DNA of 64,000 bases from Reichenbachiella agarivorans (GCF_025502585.1 NZ_CP106679.1:3255501-3319500); one strand, 5' to 3'; shown: positions 16,847 to 25,683, counted from the first letter of the stretch. Numbers and translations: made by a program. The notes: generated by a model from the letters alone, not told the origin.

Positions 16847-16942
16847 CAAACTTAGCAATAGTAACAGAAGGGCTTTAAGAGACAGGTCATTGGAAATTAT
16901 GATTAAAATCAGTTTTCACCTTGAAGGCTTTCATTAGTTTTG
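16847..16942. promoter_or_regulatory. divergent promoter pair around one FNR-type box
   Basis: TGATTAAAATCA at 16900-16911 shares its 12-base centre with the perfect box upstream of the Crp/Fnr gene. Rightward, TAGTTTTG (16935-16942) matches TAnnTTTG. With a start about five bases later, the box is centred near -41.5 (class II) for the kinase gene. Leftward, TAAGTTTG (16854-16847, minus) also matches, placing the box near -62 (class I) for usp-ccoI-ccoS. One regulator dimer could thus serve both promoters. Start sites are predicted only. Confidence 0.6.
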
Positions 16943-16963
16943 TTTCGATCAAAAAACTAAGCA

Positions 16964-18208
16964 TTGAACAATACAGAAGCGTATAAGGAAATATTCAATT
17001 CGATTATCGAGGGGATTCTCGTGTTCAAACATGGGAAGGTGATTTTGGTCAACCCTCAGTGTGTAAAATTGTTTGGTTATTCGATGGAAGAGTTCGTTGG
17101 AATGTCAGTGGAGGACTTTGTTCCCTCTGCCAAGCGGACTCACCATCAACATACTCGCTCCCAATACATGCAACACCCGATCTCCAAACAAATGGGAGTG
17201 GGGAGAGATTTGGAGGCAGTGCGCAAAGATGGTTCTTTGTTTCCAGTGGAAATTAGTTTGAATCCTGCGCTTATTGGTGGCGAAGAAGCCATTATAGTCC
17301 ATGTGATAGATATTTCTGTTCGCAAGAAAGCCGAAATCGCACTGAAACGCAGTGAAGAGCAATTAATTGAGTATGCTGCTGAGTTGGAAAAGCGCGTAGA
17401 GGAGCGAACCCGAGAACTCGAAGAAGTGGTCAATGATCTCAAGCAGAGCAATATCCATTTGGAAGAAGAGATTATAGAAAGAATCAAGGCTGAAAATGAG
17501 GCCAACAAGGCACTGTCCAAGGAAAGAGAACTCAATGAAATGAAAAGTCGATTCGTGTCTATGGCTTCTCATGAGTTTAGAACTCCTCTGAGTACGATTT
17601 TGTCATCTGCTGCCTTGATCGCAAGATACACTACCTCCGAGACTCAAGAGAATAGAGACAAACACATCAACCGAATCAAGGCCAACGTCTCTGAACTGAC
17701 CAGTATTCTCAACGAGTTTTTGTCTCTAGAAAAAATTGATGCAGGCAAGATGCATGTTGAGAAGGTTCGTGTAGAAATAGGCGCTTTGGTTACCGAACTG
17801 GTTTCGGAATTGAGTACGATTACCAAGGAAGATCAGCATATTTTGTTTACCATCCCATCGGATAGCTGTTACTTAGTTACTGATCCACAGATATTGAGAC
17901 AGGTACTCACCAATTTGCTCTCCAATGCAATCAAATATTCTGATCAAGGCTCTGAAATCCATTTGTTGGTGCAATCAGATGACTATGGATTGGTGTTTCA
18001 GATCAAAGATCAGGGCATGGGAATTCCTGAAAATGATCAGAAATATCTGTTTGGTAAGTTTTTCCGAGCGCACAACTCTCACCATATCCAAGGGACTGGT
18101 TTGGGTCTAAACATTGTTCAAAAGTACTTAGAGTTACTTGATGGCAAAATCAGCTTTGAAAGTGTAGAAGGGAAAGGATCCACTTTTACTGTCAAATTTA
18201 ATAATTAA
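16964..18208 (+). CDS. PAS-domain sensor histidine kinase, FixL-like
   Basis: A 414-residue soluble kinase with no membrane segment. A single PAS domain (about 1-125) is followed by a coiled coil (about 125-195), a HisKA domain with ASHEFRTP (His203), and an HATPase with N box NLLSNAIKYS, DQGMGIP and GTGLGL. The PAS domain aligns by eye with the FixL haem PAS. VPSAKRTHH puts His61 at the proximal haem-ligand position, and GVGRD gives Arg81 at the ligand-sensing arginine position. Many non-haem PAS domains also have this His, so haem binding is unproven. The TTG start at 16964 is the only one fitting the homology. The receiver-Crp gene starts three bases after its stop. Confidence 0.85.
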   Translation: MNNTEAYKEIFNSIIEGILVFKHGKVILVNPQCVKLFGYSMEEFVGMSVEDFVPSAKRTHHQHTRSQYMQHPISKQMGVGRDLEAVRKDGSLFPVEISLNPALIGGEEAIIVHVIDISVRKKAEIALKRSEEQLIEYAAELEKRVEERTRELEEVVNDLKQSNIHLEEEIIERIKAENEANKALSKERELNEMKSRFVSMASHEFRTPLSTILSSAALIARYTTSETQENRDKHINRIKANVSELTSILNEFLSLEKIDAGKMHVEKVRVEIGALVTELVSELSTITKEDQHILFTIPSDSCYLVTDPQILRQVLTNLLSNAIKYSDQGSEIHLLVQSDDYGLVFQIKDQGMGIPENDQKYLFGKFFRAHNSHHIQGTGLGLNIVQKYLELLDGKISFESVEGKGSTFTVKFNN

Positions 18209-18211
18209 CCT

Positions 18212-19270
18212 ATGCAACAAATACTACTGATCGAAGACAATGACAGTGTTAGAGAAAACACCGCCGAGATATTAGAACTGGCAGGCTATGGAGTCTTGAC
18301 TGCCTCCAATGGCAAAGAAGGGATCGAAATGCTCAGACAAGAGATTCCAGATCTGATTATATGTGACATCATGATGCCTGGACTAGATGGCTATGGAGTG
18401 CTTCACATCGTTATGAAAAATCCAGTAACCTCACATATACCTTTCATATTTTTGACCGCCAAGGCAGAAAAATCTGATATGAGAAAGGGAATGAATCTAG
18501 GTGCAGACGACTACCTGACCAAACCATACGATGATGTAGAGTTGCTCGATGCAGTGGAGGCCAGGCTCCACCGTACACGACATATACAAAAAGACTATGA
18601 GACCAGCGTGTCAGGACTGGATAATTTTTTTAATGATGCCAAGCAGATTCAAAGCCTAAAGGATTTGTCCAAAGAAAAAAAACTTAGAACATACAAAAAG
18701 AAAATGAACCTCTATCATCAGGGGGATTTTCCTAATCACTTGGTCTATATCAAGTCTGGAAAAGTCAAGACTTACAAAACCAATACAGATAGCAAAGAGT
18801 TGATTACCGGATTGTTTGGCAAGGAAGAGTTTCTGGGATTCAATGATTTGATTACCCAGTCGGATCATAGTGAAGGAGCCATGGCAATAGAGGATGTTGA
18901 GGCCTATTTTATACCTAAGGATGATTTTTTGCAGTTGATATACAAGGACAGATCAGTAGCGAGCAGTTTTATCAAGATCTTATCCAAAAACATCAAGGAA
19001 ATCGAAGAGAAGATGTTACATCTTGCTTACAATTCGGTCAGGCAACGTGTGGCGGAGGCACTTTTGTCGGTGAAGAAGAATTTTGGAGATGAAAAGGATT
19101 CTTTCTCCCTCTCTAGGGAGGATTTGTCTAATATTGTCGGGACTTCTCCAGAATCTGTGATACGTACCTTGTCAGATTTCAAAAACGAGAAGTTGATAGA
19201 GATACAATCGAACAAGATCAAGCTGCTCAACACGGAGGGCTTGGCTATTATTATTTCAAGAGGATACTAA
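18212..19270 (+). CDS. response regulator fused to a Crp/Fnr DNA-binding output
   Basis: A 352-residue fusion. Residues 1-120 form a receiver domain with acidic pocket ED at 8-9, phospho-acceptor Asp52 (LIICDIMMPGLDG) and the conserved TKPYDD lysine. Residues about 145-260 form a cyclic-nucleotide-binding-type barrel. About 270-350 is a Crp helix-turn-helix with recognition helix SPESVIRTL, keeping the Glu and Arg seen in TGA-binding family members. No Fe-S cysteine set is visible. The arrangement would let the adjacent kinase control FNR-type sites directly, combining roles that FixJ and FixK share in rhizobia. The peroxiredoxin gene begins at the next base after its stop. Confidence 0.9.
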   Translation: MQQILLIEDNDSVRENTAEILELAGYGVLTASNGKEGIEMLRQEIPDLIICDIMMPGLDGYGVLHIVMKNPVTSHIPFIFLTAKAEKSDMRKGMNLGADDYLTKPYDDVELLDAVEARLHRTRHIQKDYETSVSGLDNFFNDAKQIQSLKDLSKEKKLRTYKKKMNLYHQGDFPNHLVYIKSGKVKTYKTNTDSKELITGLFGKEEFLGFNDLITQSDHSEGAMAIEDVEAYFIPKDDFLQLIYKDRSVASSFIKILSKNIKEIEEKMLHLAYNSVRQRVAEALLSVKKNFGDEKDSFSLSREDLSNIVGTSPESVIRTLSDFKNEKLIEIQSNKIKLLNTEGLAIIISRGY

Positions 19271-19726
19271 ATGATAGAACTACAAGTAGGGGATGCTGCT
19301 CCAGCATTCGAAGGAAAAAACCAAAATGGTGAAAACGTGAAATTGTCTGATTATGCAGGTAAGAAATTGGTATTGTATTTTTATCCGAAGGACAATACAC
19401 CAGGATGTACTACCCAGTCCTGTAATTTAAGAGATAACTACCAGGACTTGCTGGCTAAGGGCTATGAGGTCTTAGGGGTGAGTACTGATACCGAAAAATC
19501 TCACATCAAATTCATCGAAAAGCAGAATCTGCCTTTTGATCTGATTGCAGATACGGACAAGGCTATTCATGAGATGTTCGGAACTTGGGGTGAGAAGCAA
19601 ATGTACGGCCGTACCTATATGGGGACACTCAGGACTACCTTTGTGATCAATGAAAAAGGCATAATAGAAGAAATCATTGGCAAGGTGAAGACGAAGGATC
19701 ATAGTGCACAGATATTAGGTGCCTAG
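19271..19726 (+). CDS. bcp: thioredoxin-dependent peroxiredoxin (Bcp/PrxQ type)
   Basis: A 151-residue cytoplasmic peroxiredoxin. The motif DNTPGCTTQSC has the peroxidatic Cys46 and the resolving Cys51 five residues on, the arrangement of Bcp/PrxQ enzymes. FYPKDNTPGCT and the later RTTFVIN strand confirm the family. It reduces peroxides with electrons from thioredoxin. Its start abuts the stop of the receiver-Crp gene, so it is probably the third gene of the kinase operon, linking oxygen sensing and peroxide defence. Confidence 0.95.
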   Translation: MIELQVGDAAPAFEGKNQNGENVKLSDYAGKKLVLYFYPKDNTPGCTTQSCNLRDNYQDLLAKGYEVLGVSTDTEKSHIKFIEKQNLPFDLIADTDKAIHEMFGTWGEKQMYGRTYMGTLRTTFVINEKGIIEEIIGKVKTKDHSAQILGA

Positions 19727-19784
19727 TTGTCTCTCGTATTGCGTACAAAGTTTCTATTAGCTGCTATGCAGGGGTATTTTTTGT

Positions 19785-20393
19785 TTACACGTCCTTTTTG
19801 ATGATGTAGCCATTGGCCACAATCTTGAATTCTCTGAATATTTTGGCTGTAGCGAGTTTGACACTTCGCTCAGAGGTAGCATCACCTTGGCTAAAGACGC
19901 CAGATGCATATCCTTGCCAAACGGTTTGTCTCTTGCGTCTATCAAAAAAGGAAATGAGCATGGTGCCGTCGTACATATAGTACTTCTGATCGTTATACTC
20001 TGCTGACATGTTGTTGCTAGAGCTTCTGACAAATTTGTCATCTACCATCAACCTTTCGCTCCAATCTTCGCCTACCCATTTTTCAAAACTAGGCTGGGTA
20101 TAGCCTTTCATTGCAAAGTTTTCTTGGAAGATTTTGTAGGTGATGAGTAGGTCTGGTTTTTCCATTTTATAGCGGTAGCCCTGTGCGTGCATTCTCGAAG
20201 CAATGGTACTTTCTATTAATTCCTTGTGAATGAGACTGTCGTGCTCACTCATGACAATAAAGTCAAAGGTCTTGTATTTTTTGAATTGACCATTGTAGCT
20301 GTAGTCAGACTCTATGACGAAATCCTTTTGGCTGGAACAAGCAGTAATCACCAAGTAGAACAGGCAGGATGCGAAGAAAATCAGTTTGTTCAT
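19785..20393 (-). CDS. DUF4136-type lipoprotein
   Basis: A 202-residue exported protein with a signal peptide ending in a lipobox (LVITACSS, Cys19). The mature part follows the DUF4136 pattern: a DYSYNGQFKKYKTFDF opening, then a segment describing a dissipating helix (ESTIASRMHAQGYRYKMEKPDLL), and a C-terminal RKRQTVWQGYASGVF. DUF4136 proteins are envelope lipoproteins of unknown function, common in Bacteroidota. It is a single gene, convergent with the kinase operon and divergent from the polyamine genes. Confidence 0.85.
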   Translation of the reverse strand: MNKLIFFASCLFYLVITACSSQKDFVIESDYSYNGQFKKYKTFDFIVMSEHDSLIHKELIESTIASRMHAQGYRYKMEKPDLLITYKIFQENFAMKGYTQPSFEKWVGEDWSERLMVDDKFVRSSSNNMSAEYNDQKYYMYDGTMLISFFDRRKRQTVWQGYASGVFSQGDATSERSVKLATAKIFREFKIVANGYIIKKDV

Positions 20394-20519
20394 GATAGGT
20401 TAAATTTAAGTTTTTGGAAAACACTCTTAAGTTAATCAAAACAAATTCAAGAATCAATAGCTAAATTTCCGCTTCAATTTAAAAAGGAAGTCTGTGTATC
20501 TTGAAAGACACGGTTTTCT

Positions 20520-20527
20520 TATTTTTG
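20520..20527 (+). promoter_or_regulatory. candidate -7 promoter element for the polyamine genes
   Basis: TATTTTTG matches the Bacteroidota -7 consensus TAnnTTTG. A TTG lies 16 bases upstream at 20501-20503. The predicted start would leave a leader of about 15 bases before the ATG at 20549. Confidence 0.45.
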
Positions 20528-20548
20528 TCAAAATAACATTAAACAAAA

Positions 20549-21751
20549 ATGTCTAAAGTCTTAATCATCGGTGCAGGTGGCGTGGGGAGAGTTGTCGCCT
20601 ACAAATGCGCACAAAACAACAATGTTTTTACACAGATTTGTCTCGCCAGTAGAACCAAGTCCAAATGTGATTTGATCGCTGAGGACATCAAAACAAGATT
20701 AGGCGTCACCATCAGTACTGCACAAGTAGATGCTGATCACGTGCCCGAATTGGTTAAATTGATCAAGGAAGTTCAGCCAGAGTTGGTGATCAATGTAGCT
20801 CTACCTTATCAAGACCTGACAATCATGGATGCATGTCTAGAAACGGGTGTGCACTACCTAGATACTGCTAATTACGAGCCACAGGATGAAGCCAAGTTTG
20901 AATACAGTTGGCAGTGGGCTTACCAAGATAGATTCAAGCAAGCAGGTCTTACAGCCATATTAGGTTGTGGTTTTGATCCAGGTGTGACCAGTATCTACAC
21001 GGCCTATGCAGCCAAGCACCACTTTGATACCATCGAATACCTAGATATCGTCGATTGCAATGGCGGAGACCATGGCAAAGCATTTGCTACCAATTTCAAC
21101 CCAGAGATCAACATCAGAGAGGTGACCCAAAAAGGACGCTACTGGGAAAATGGACAGTGGGTAGAGACCGAGCCACACGAGATCCGAAAGGACCTGACTT
21201 ATCCAAGTATAGGTAAAAAGGCCAGCTATGTGATCTATCATGAAGAACTAGAGTCACTCGTTAAGAATTTTCCATCCCTCAAAAGAGCCAGATTCTGGAT
21301 GACATTTGGGGATGAGTACCTGACACACCTCAGAGTGATCCAAAACATCGGTATGGCGAGCATCGAACCAATCAACTATGAGGGTAAAGAGATTGTTCCA
21401 TTGCAATTCTTGAAGGCAGTATTACCTGATCCAGGTAGTTTGGGTGACAACTATGTAGGTGAGACATCCATTGGTTGCCGTATCAAGGGTAAAAAGGACG
21501 GTCAAGACAAGACCTATTATGTGTACAACAACTGTAGCCATCAAGCAGCCTTTGATGAGACCAGAGCACAAGGTGTGTCTTATACCACCGGTGTACCTGC
21601 GATGATAGGTGCGATGATGTTGCTGACCAAAAAATGGTCAGGAGCAGGTGTGTTCAATGTCGAGGAAATGAATCCAGACCCATTTATGGAACAATTGATG
21701 ACGCAAGGTTTGCCTTGGGTTGAGGTGCATGATGGTGATTTGGAACTTTAA
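20549..21751 (+). CDS. carboxy(nor)spermidine dehydrogenase, saccharopine dehydrogenase family
   Basis: A 400-residue NAD(P)-dependent enzyme with an N-terminal Rossmann fold (VLIIGAGGVGRVVAYKC) and a saccharopine-dehydrogenase-like catalytic domain (GCGFDPGVTSIYTAYAAKH, VDCNGGDHG). In this subfamily it condenses L-aspartate semialdehyde with a diamine and reduces the imine to carboxyspermidine or carboxynorspermidine. Pairing with the downstream decarboxylase supports this over lysine metabolism. Which diamine is used (putrescine or diaminopropane) cannot be read from sequence; putrescine, giving spermidine, is the usual use in bacteria lacking SpeD/SpeE. Confidence 0.9.
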   Translation: MSKVLIIGAGGVGRVVAYKCAQNNNVFTQICLASRTKSKCDLIAEDIKTRLGVTISTAQVDADHVPELVKLIKEVQPELVINVALPYQDLTIMDACLETGVHYLDTANYEPQDEAKFEYSWQWAYQDRFKQAGLTAILGCGFDPGVTSIYTAYAAKHHFDTIEYLDIVDCNGGDHGKAFATNFNPEINIREVTQKGRYWENGQWVETEPHEIRKDLTYPSIGKKASYVIYHEELESLVKNFPSLKRARFWMTFGDEYLTHLRVIQNIGMASIEPINYEGKEIVPLQFLKAVLPDPGSLGDNYVGETSIGCRIKGKKDGQDKTYYVYNNCSHQAAFDETRAQGVSYTTGVPAMIGAMMLLTKKWSGAGVFNVEEMNPDPFMEQLMTQGLPWVEVHDGDLEL

Positions 21752-21773
21752 TCTGGACACTAGACACTAGATT

Positions 21774-21823
21774 ACTAGACCCTAGATATTGGACGAATTT
21801 TAGTCTCATATCTAGGGTCTAGT
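21774..21823. repeat. 16-bp perfect inverted repeat between the polyamine genes
   Basis: ACTAGACCCTAGATAT at 21774-21789 is the exact reverse complement of 21808-21823, with an 18-base loop. Several extra CTAGA motifs precede it (GACACTAGACACTAGATT). It fills the 94-base gap between the dehydrogenase and decarboxylase genes. There is no clear T tract, so it is more likely an intergenic repeat element or mRNA-processing hairpin than a terminator. Confidence 0.75.
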
Positions 21824-21845
21824 TTCTAAAATCTAATAAAGAAAC

Positions 21846-22976
21846 ATGAGTTTAAATACTATTCCATCTCCTTGCTTTGTCTTGGAAGAAGAAAAATTAA
21901 GAAGGAATCTAGCACTGATCCAAGATGTAAGTCAAAGAGCCGAGATAGATATTATTTTGGCTTTTAAGGGATTCTCTATGTGGAGCGCTTTTCCTATCGT
22001 GCGTGAGTATATCAGTGGTGCTACTGCCAGTTCTCTCAACGAGATGTTGTTGTGCAACGAGCACATGAAGACTGCGTCGCATACTTATTGCGTAGCCTAT
22101 GCGGATCAGGATTTTGATCAAATATGCGAGGGATCGAGTCATTTGACATTCAATTCTCTGCAGCAGTTTGAGCGATTCAAGCATAAATGTGCTGAGCAGA
22201 AAGTGTCGGTGGGTTTGCGGATCAATCCTGAAGAGTCAGACGTAGAGACAGCGTTGTACAACCCTGCATCCCCACATTCCCGCTTAGGGATCACCAAGGA
22301 CGAACTTTCTGGGGGACTTCCTGAGGGAGTAGAAGGGTTACATGTGCATGTGCTTTGCGAGAGTACTTCTTATGCACTGGAAAAAGTATTGAAGGCAGTT
22401 GAAGAGAAGTTTGGACATCTGCTACCCAAAGCCCAATGGCTCAACCTCGGTGGAGGACATTTGATGACCAGAAAGGGTTATGACACAGATCACTTGGTGC
22501 AGATTTTACGTGATTTCAAGACCAAGCATGATTTGAAAATCATCCTGGAACCCGGAAGTGCCTTTGCATGGGAGACGGGATTCTTGAAGACCACAGTGCT
22601 GGACGTAGTGAGTCGCAATGGAGTCAACACGGCCATCATTGATGCATCATTCACTTGTCACATGCCTGATTGTCTGGAAATGCCGTACAGACCCAATTTG
22701 ATCGAAGGTAGCAGAGAAGTTGAGGGCAAGAAGTTTCTCTATCGTTTGGGTGGTGTCAGCTGTTTGGCGGGAGATTTCCTAGAGGAGTATGGTTTTGATC
22801 AGGAACTGAAAATAGGGGATAGCATCACCTTTTTGGATATGATCCATTATACGATGGTCAAGACCTCTACCTTCAACGGAGTCCCTCATCCGAGTATAGG
22901 CATCTTGACGCCAGGGGGGACATTCAAGATAGTAAAAGAATTTGGTTACGAAGATTTTAGAAACAGATTGTCTTAG
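21846..22976 (+). CDS. nspC: carboxy(nor)spermidine decarboxylase
   Basis: A 376-residue PLP enzyme of the alanine racemase/ornithine decarboxylase fold (fold type III). The N-terminal strand DIILAFKGFS contains the PLP lysine (Lys41). NLGGGHLMTRKGYD and EPGSAFAWETG supply phosphate-binding glycines, and HMPDCLEMPYRP carries the catalytic Cys region contributed across the dimer. It removes the carboxylate made by the upstream dehydrogenase to yield spermidine or norspermidine. The last four bases overlap the convergent T9SS cargo gene. Confidence 0.93.
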   Translation: MSLNTIPSPCFVLEEEKLRRNLALIQDVSQRAEIDIILAFKGFSMWSAFPIVREYISGATASSLNEMLLCNEHMKTASHTYCVAYADQDFDQICEGSSHLTFNSLQQFERFKHKCAEQKVSVGLRINPEESDVETALYNPASPHSRLGITKDELSGGLPEGVEGLHVHVLCESTSYALEKVLKAVEEKFGHLLPKAQWLNLGGGHLMTRKGYDTDHLVQILRDFKTKHDLKIILEPGSAFAWETGFLKTTVLDVVSRNGVNTAIIDASFTCHMPDCLEMPYRPNLIEGSREVEGKKFLYRLGGVSCLAGDFLEEYGFDQELKIGDSITFLDMIHYTMVKTSTFNGVPHPSIGILTPGGTFKIVKEFGYEDFRNRLS

Positions 22977-24805
22977 TGACGAATTACTAATTTGTGCGTG
23001 GAGACTTGGTCTCTGCTGGTAATTTTGACTACATAAATCCCATTCGGCAATTGACCGGTTGGGATTTTGTTTTTATCGCTGATGATGTGTGTTTTTCCTG
23101 CCAAGTCGATGATCAGTACCTGATCGACTTCTCCTGCAATGTTCAGCTGTTGATTGGCGGGATTGGGGTAGAGTGTGAATGTGGCTTGTTCAGACTCTTC
23201 TTCGGTTACCATCACGACATGATCATTGTCAGCAAAAATAGCTCTCATCATGATGGAGCCAGGGACATTGAGGTCACTGTTTTGAATCCAATCTCCTCCT
23301 GTCTTGTAGTAGAATTTGCTGGCATTGTTGGTGTTTTTATCCAATCCGATGGGGACATAGCTATTGGTGTATTGCTTCATCGAGATATAAAACTCACCCG
23401 CTGGCAAAACGACCGGAGTAGTCAACTCATAGCGAGAGAACTTGTTGAGTGAATCCGCATAACTGACACTGTATTCTTGTTTGCGAAGGGTTGCAACAGC
23501 CTCTTCGGATAGGTCTTTGTAGATTAATAAATTGATGGTTGCCACATCTGGTAGAGGATAGATGATTGGAAAGAATATGTCCACATGTGTGAGCGTATCT
23601 GGACTAGGAAGACTGTATTGCACAGCTATTTCACCCGTGGTTAGGTTCACTCCCGCAGCAAATTCCGCAGTCCCATCATCATAAGAGAGTGTTTCGTGTA
23701 TTTCAGTATAGAATCGCACCGTGTCGTTGACTCTGTAGTAAGGCTCATCGTTGCTTATGAATGTGATTTCTGATTCCAGAAATAGAGAATCTAGATTTTG
23801 GAAAGGAGTAAAATGAGCCATGGTCAAAGGCGATACTTCGTAATCCTGCTGATAATCCACTCCTTGTAGCGGTAGTTGCGAAGTGTTCTGAGGTTCGTCA
23901 GATAGAGTGTTTCCATTGAGGAAATCTCTGACAATAAAATTAAAATCAGGATTGTTGGCATCAGTTGATAGGGACGTCAGTGTGAATGAAGGAGACGCAA
24001 AAATGGTGTCAGGGTATGTGAAGAATTGATCAAAGGGGATATTGCTATAGCTTTTGAACAGCGAGGTAGGTTGTGTCGAGATGGTAAAATCCTTGATAGA
24101 TTCGTTGGCAATAGTCCTGTTTTTGTCCAATATTACATAATCCACATGCCATACATCAAAAGGACCGGTAGGGTTGCCGTGACCAGTGATTTTGAATTTA
24201 AAACCCCCATGCAAAAACTGTGGGTCTTTGATGTGAATACTTTTTTTATACCATTGATAATTACTGCTGTCAAGTCCTATCAAGTCACCGTCATACATCA
24301 CAATCCATTTTTCGTCTGCATTTAGAAAGGAGACAAACAAAGAGTCATCTGGTTCGGGCTTTTCTGCATAGCCTTCTCTTTGCCAATAGAAGCTCAAGTA
24401 CACATTGTCAGCAGCTTCTAAATTGGCCAAATTGATTGGTTTGGACTCAAGGATGTCATTGTCCAAGGCTGTAGTTTCATCAGAGTAAGGCAATCCCAGT
24501 GCATTGGTACCATCAAAGGTTGCTACACCTATGCTGGGTGGTTTGATCGCCATGGTCAGGTTGATGAATACATTTTGACTATTCTCAATATTCCACAAAG
24601 AACTGTCAGCATGTAAGAGTGACCATGAAAAATCATCCCAAAACGGTAGTTCTAGTGTATCTCCAGTAGCCAAAATTCGGGCATTTTTTGTGCTTTCAAT
24701 TGCTGTGCGATGTCCGATAGGACTGACCAACAGCTGCGCATGCAATACATCCACCAAGCTACAGCTCAGTAGGATGACCCAAAGGAAAAGTGCCTTTTTT
24801 TGCAT
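22973..24805 (-). CDS. T9SS-exported protein with C-terminal sorting domain
   Basis: A 610-residue secreted protein. The signal peptide ends near VLHAQ. The mature part is beta-rich, starting with a jelly-roll-like region (ATGDTLELPFWDDFS, then STDANNPDFNF). It ends in a type A sorting domain with FTLYPNPANQQLNI, followed by GIYVVKI and HKLVIRH, which directs type IX secretion. No catalytic motif is visible, so it is probably a surface adhesion or structural protein. It is divergent in position from ddl and separated from the PASTA gene by 11 bases, so the two minus-strand genes may be cotranscribed. Confidence 0.85.
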   Translation of the reverse strand: MQKKALFLWVILLSCSLVDVLHAQLLVSPIGHRTAIESTKNARILATGDTLELPFWDDFSWSLLHADSSLWNIENSQNVFINLTMAIKPPSIGVATFDGTNALGLPYSDETTALDNDILESKPINLANLEAADNVYLSFYWQREGYAEKPEPDDSLFVSFLNADEKWIVMYDGDLIGLDSSNYQWYKKSIHIKDPQFLHGGFKFKITGHGNPTGPFDVWHVDYVILDKNRTIANESIKDFTISTQPTSLFKSYSNIPFDQFFTYPDTIFASPSFTLTSLSTDANNPDFNFIVRDFLNGNTLSDEPQNTSQLPLQGVDYQQDYEVSPLTMAHFTPFQNLDSLFLESEITFISNDEPYYRVNDTVRFYTEIHETLSYDDGTAEFAAGVNLTTGEIAVQYSLPSPDTLTHVDIFFPIIYPLPDVATINLLIYKDLSEEAVATLRKQEYSVSYADSLNKFSRYELTTPVVLPAGEFYISMKQYTNSYVPIGLDKNTNNASKFYYKTGGDWIQNSDLNVPGSIMMRAIFADNDHVVMVTEEESEQATFTLYPNPANQQLNIAGEVDQVLIIDLAGKTHIISDKNKIPTGQLPNGIYVVKITSRDQVSTHKLVIRH

Positions 24806-24816
24806 GCTATTTGTGT

Positions 24817-25683
24817 TTATTCAGCTAGTTCTAGACTCGGCGTGTTTCCCAAGGCTGCAGAGTCAATCTCTACTACCCATAGATCAATGCTTTGACCGAT
24901 TCTGGCAGTCATATCTGAAGCGGGGTTTTGTTTGAAAACTTTTCCAGGATTTACTGTTTCTTTTTTGTAAGCTGTTTCCCCTTGATCATTGGTATATTGA
25001 GTAGAGATATGTCCACTTTTCTCGTAATAGACATCACCTACATTGAGACCAAATCCACGCAACACGAAGATTGCTTCATCTAGGCTCAGGTTTTTGAGGT
25101 TGAGCATCTGAAAATTCTGATTACCCAGACCATCGCCTACTTCAAAGTCTATGATAGACCCTTTGGCGATCTCCTGACCTGCTTGGATGGCTTTGCCCTC
25201 ATGGTATTGTGCCAAGATGGTGTTCAGTGCAAAATCTGGCTGGTACCTGATTTCACCCAACTCCAATCCTAAACTCCTCAATTCCAATTGAGCGTTTTTG
25301 AGGGAACGCCCCTTCAACGAAGGGATTTTGACAACAGGTGGTTTCACGGCATTGAGCGTGATGTAGATTTTTCGTCCTTGTTTTACCTTCGAGTTGGCCA
25401 TGGGGAATTGTTTCAATACGGTCAACGGAGGGTATTGTGCTGAATAGCCAGAATCTTCCTCAATTTCATAGCGCAAATCTCTCTCTTCCAAATACTCGTC
25501 CAAATCAGCCAGTGAGATGCCTTCCAGATTAGGAACGGTCATGCTTTCACCATGATTGGTGATGAGAGGGAAATAAAACTTGAATACAGCATAAATTAAA
25601 AAGATCATTGTAGCCGTGGCAAAGCCCAGGTGCTTCAAAAATTTTGTTTTGCTTGTCTTTTTCTTTTCTTCGTTTTGCTCCAT
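24817..25683 (-). CDS. membrane-anchored protein with three PASTA domains
   Basis: A 288-residue protein with a short cytoplasmic Lys/Glu-rich N-terminus, one membrane helix (about 19-41) and an extracytoplasmic part of three PASTA repeats. These begin near MTVPNLEGISLADLDEYL, VKIPSLKGRSLKNAQLEL and FQMLNLKNLSLDEAIFVL. PASTA domains bind peptidoglycan fragments, usually on PBPs or Ser/Thr kinases. Here no kinase or transpeptidase is attached, a form common in Bacteroidota. Its divergent neighbour is ddl, which fits a cell-wall context. Confidence 0.9.
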   Translation of the reverse strand: MEQNEEKKKTSKTKFLKHLGFATATMIFLIYAVFKFYFPLITNHGESMTVPNLEGISLADLDEYLEERDLRYEIEEDSGYSAQYPPLTVLKQFPMANSKVKQGRKIYITLNAVKPPVVKIPSLKGRSLKNAQLELRSLGLELGEIRYQPDFALNTILAQYHEGKAIQAGQEIAKGSIIDFEVGDGLGNQNFQMLNLKNLSLDEAIFVLRGFGLNVGDVYYEKSGHISTQYTNDQGETAYKKETVNPGKVFKQNPASDMTARIGQSIDLWVVEIDSAALGNTPSLELAE

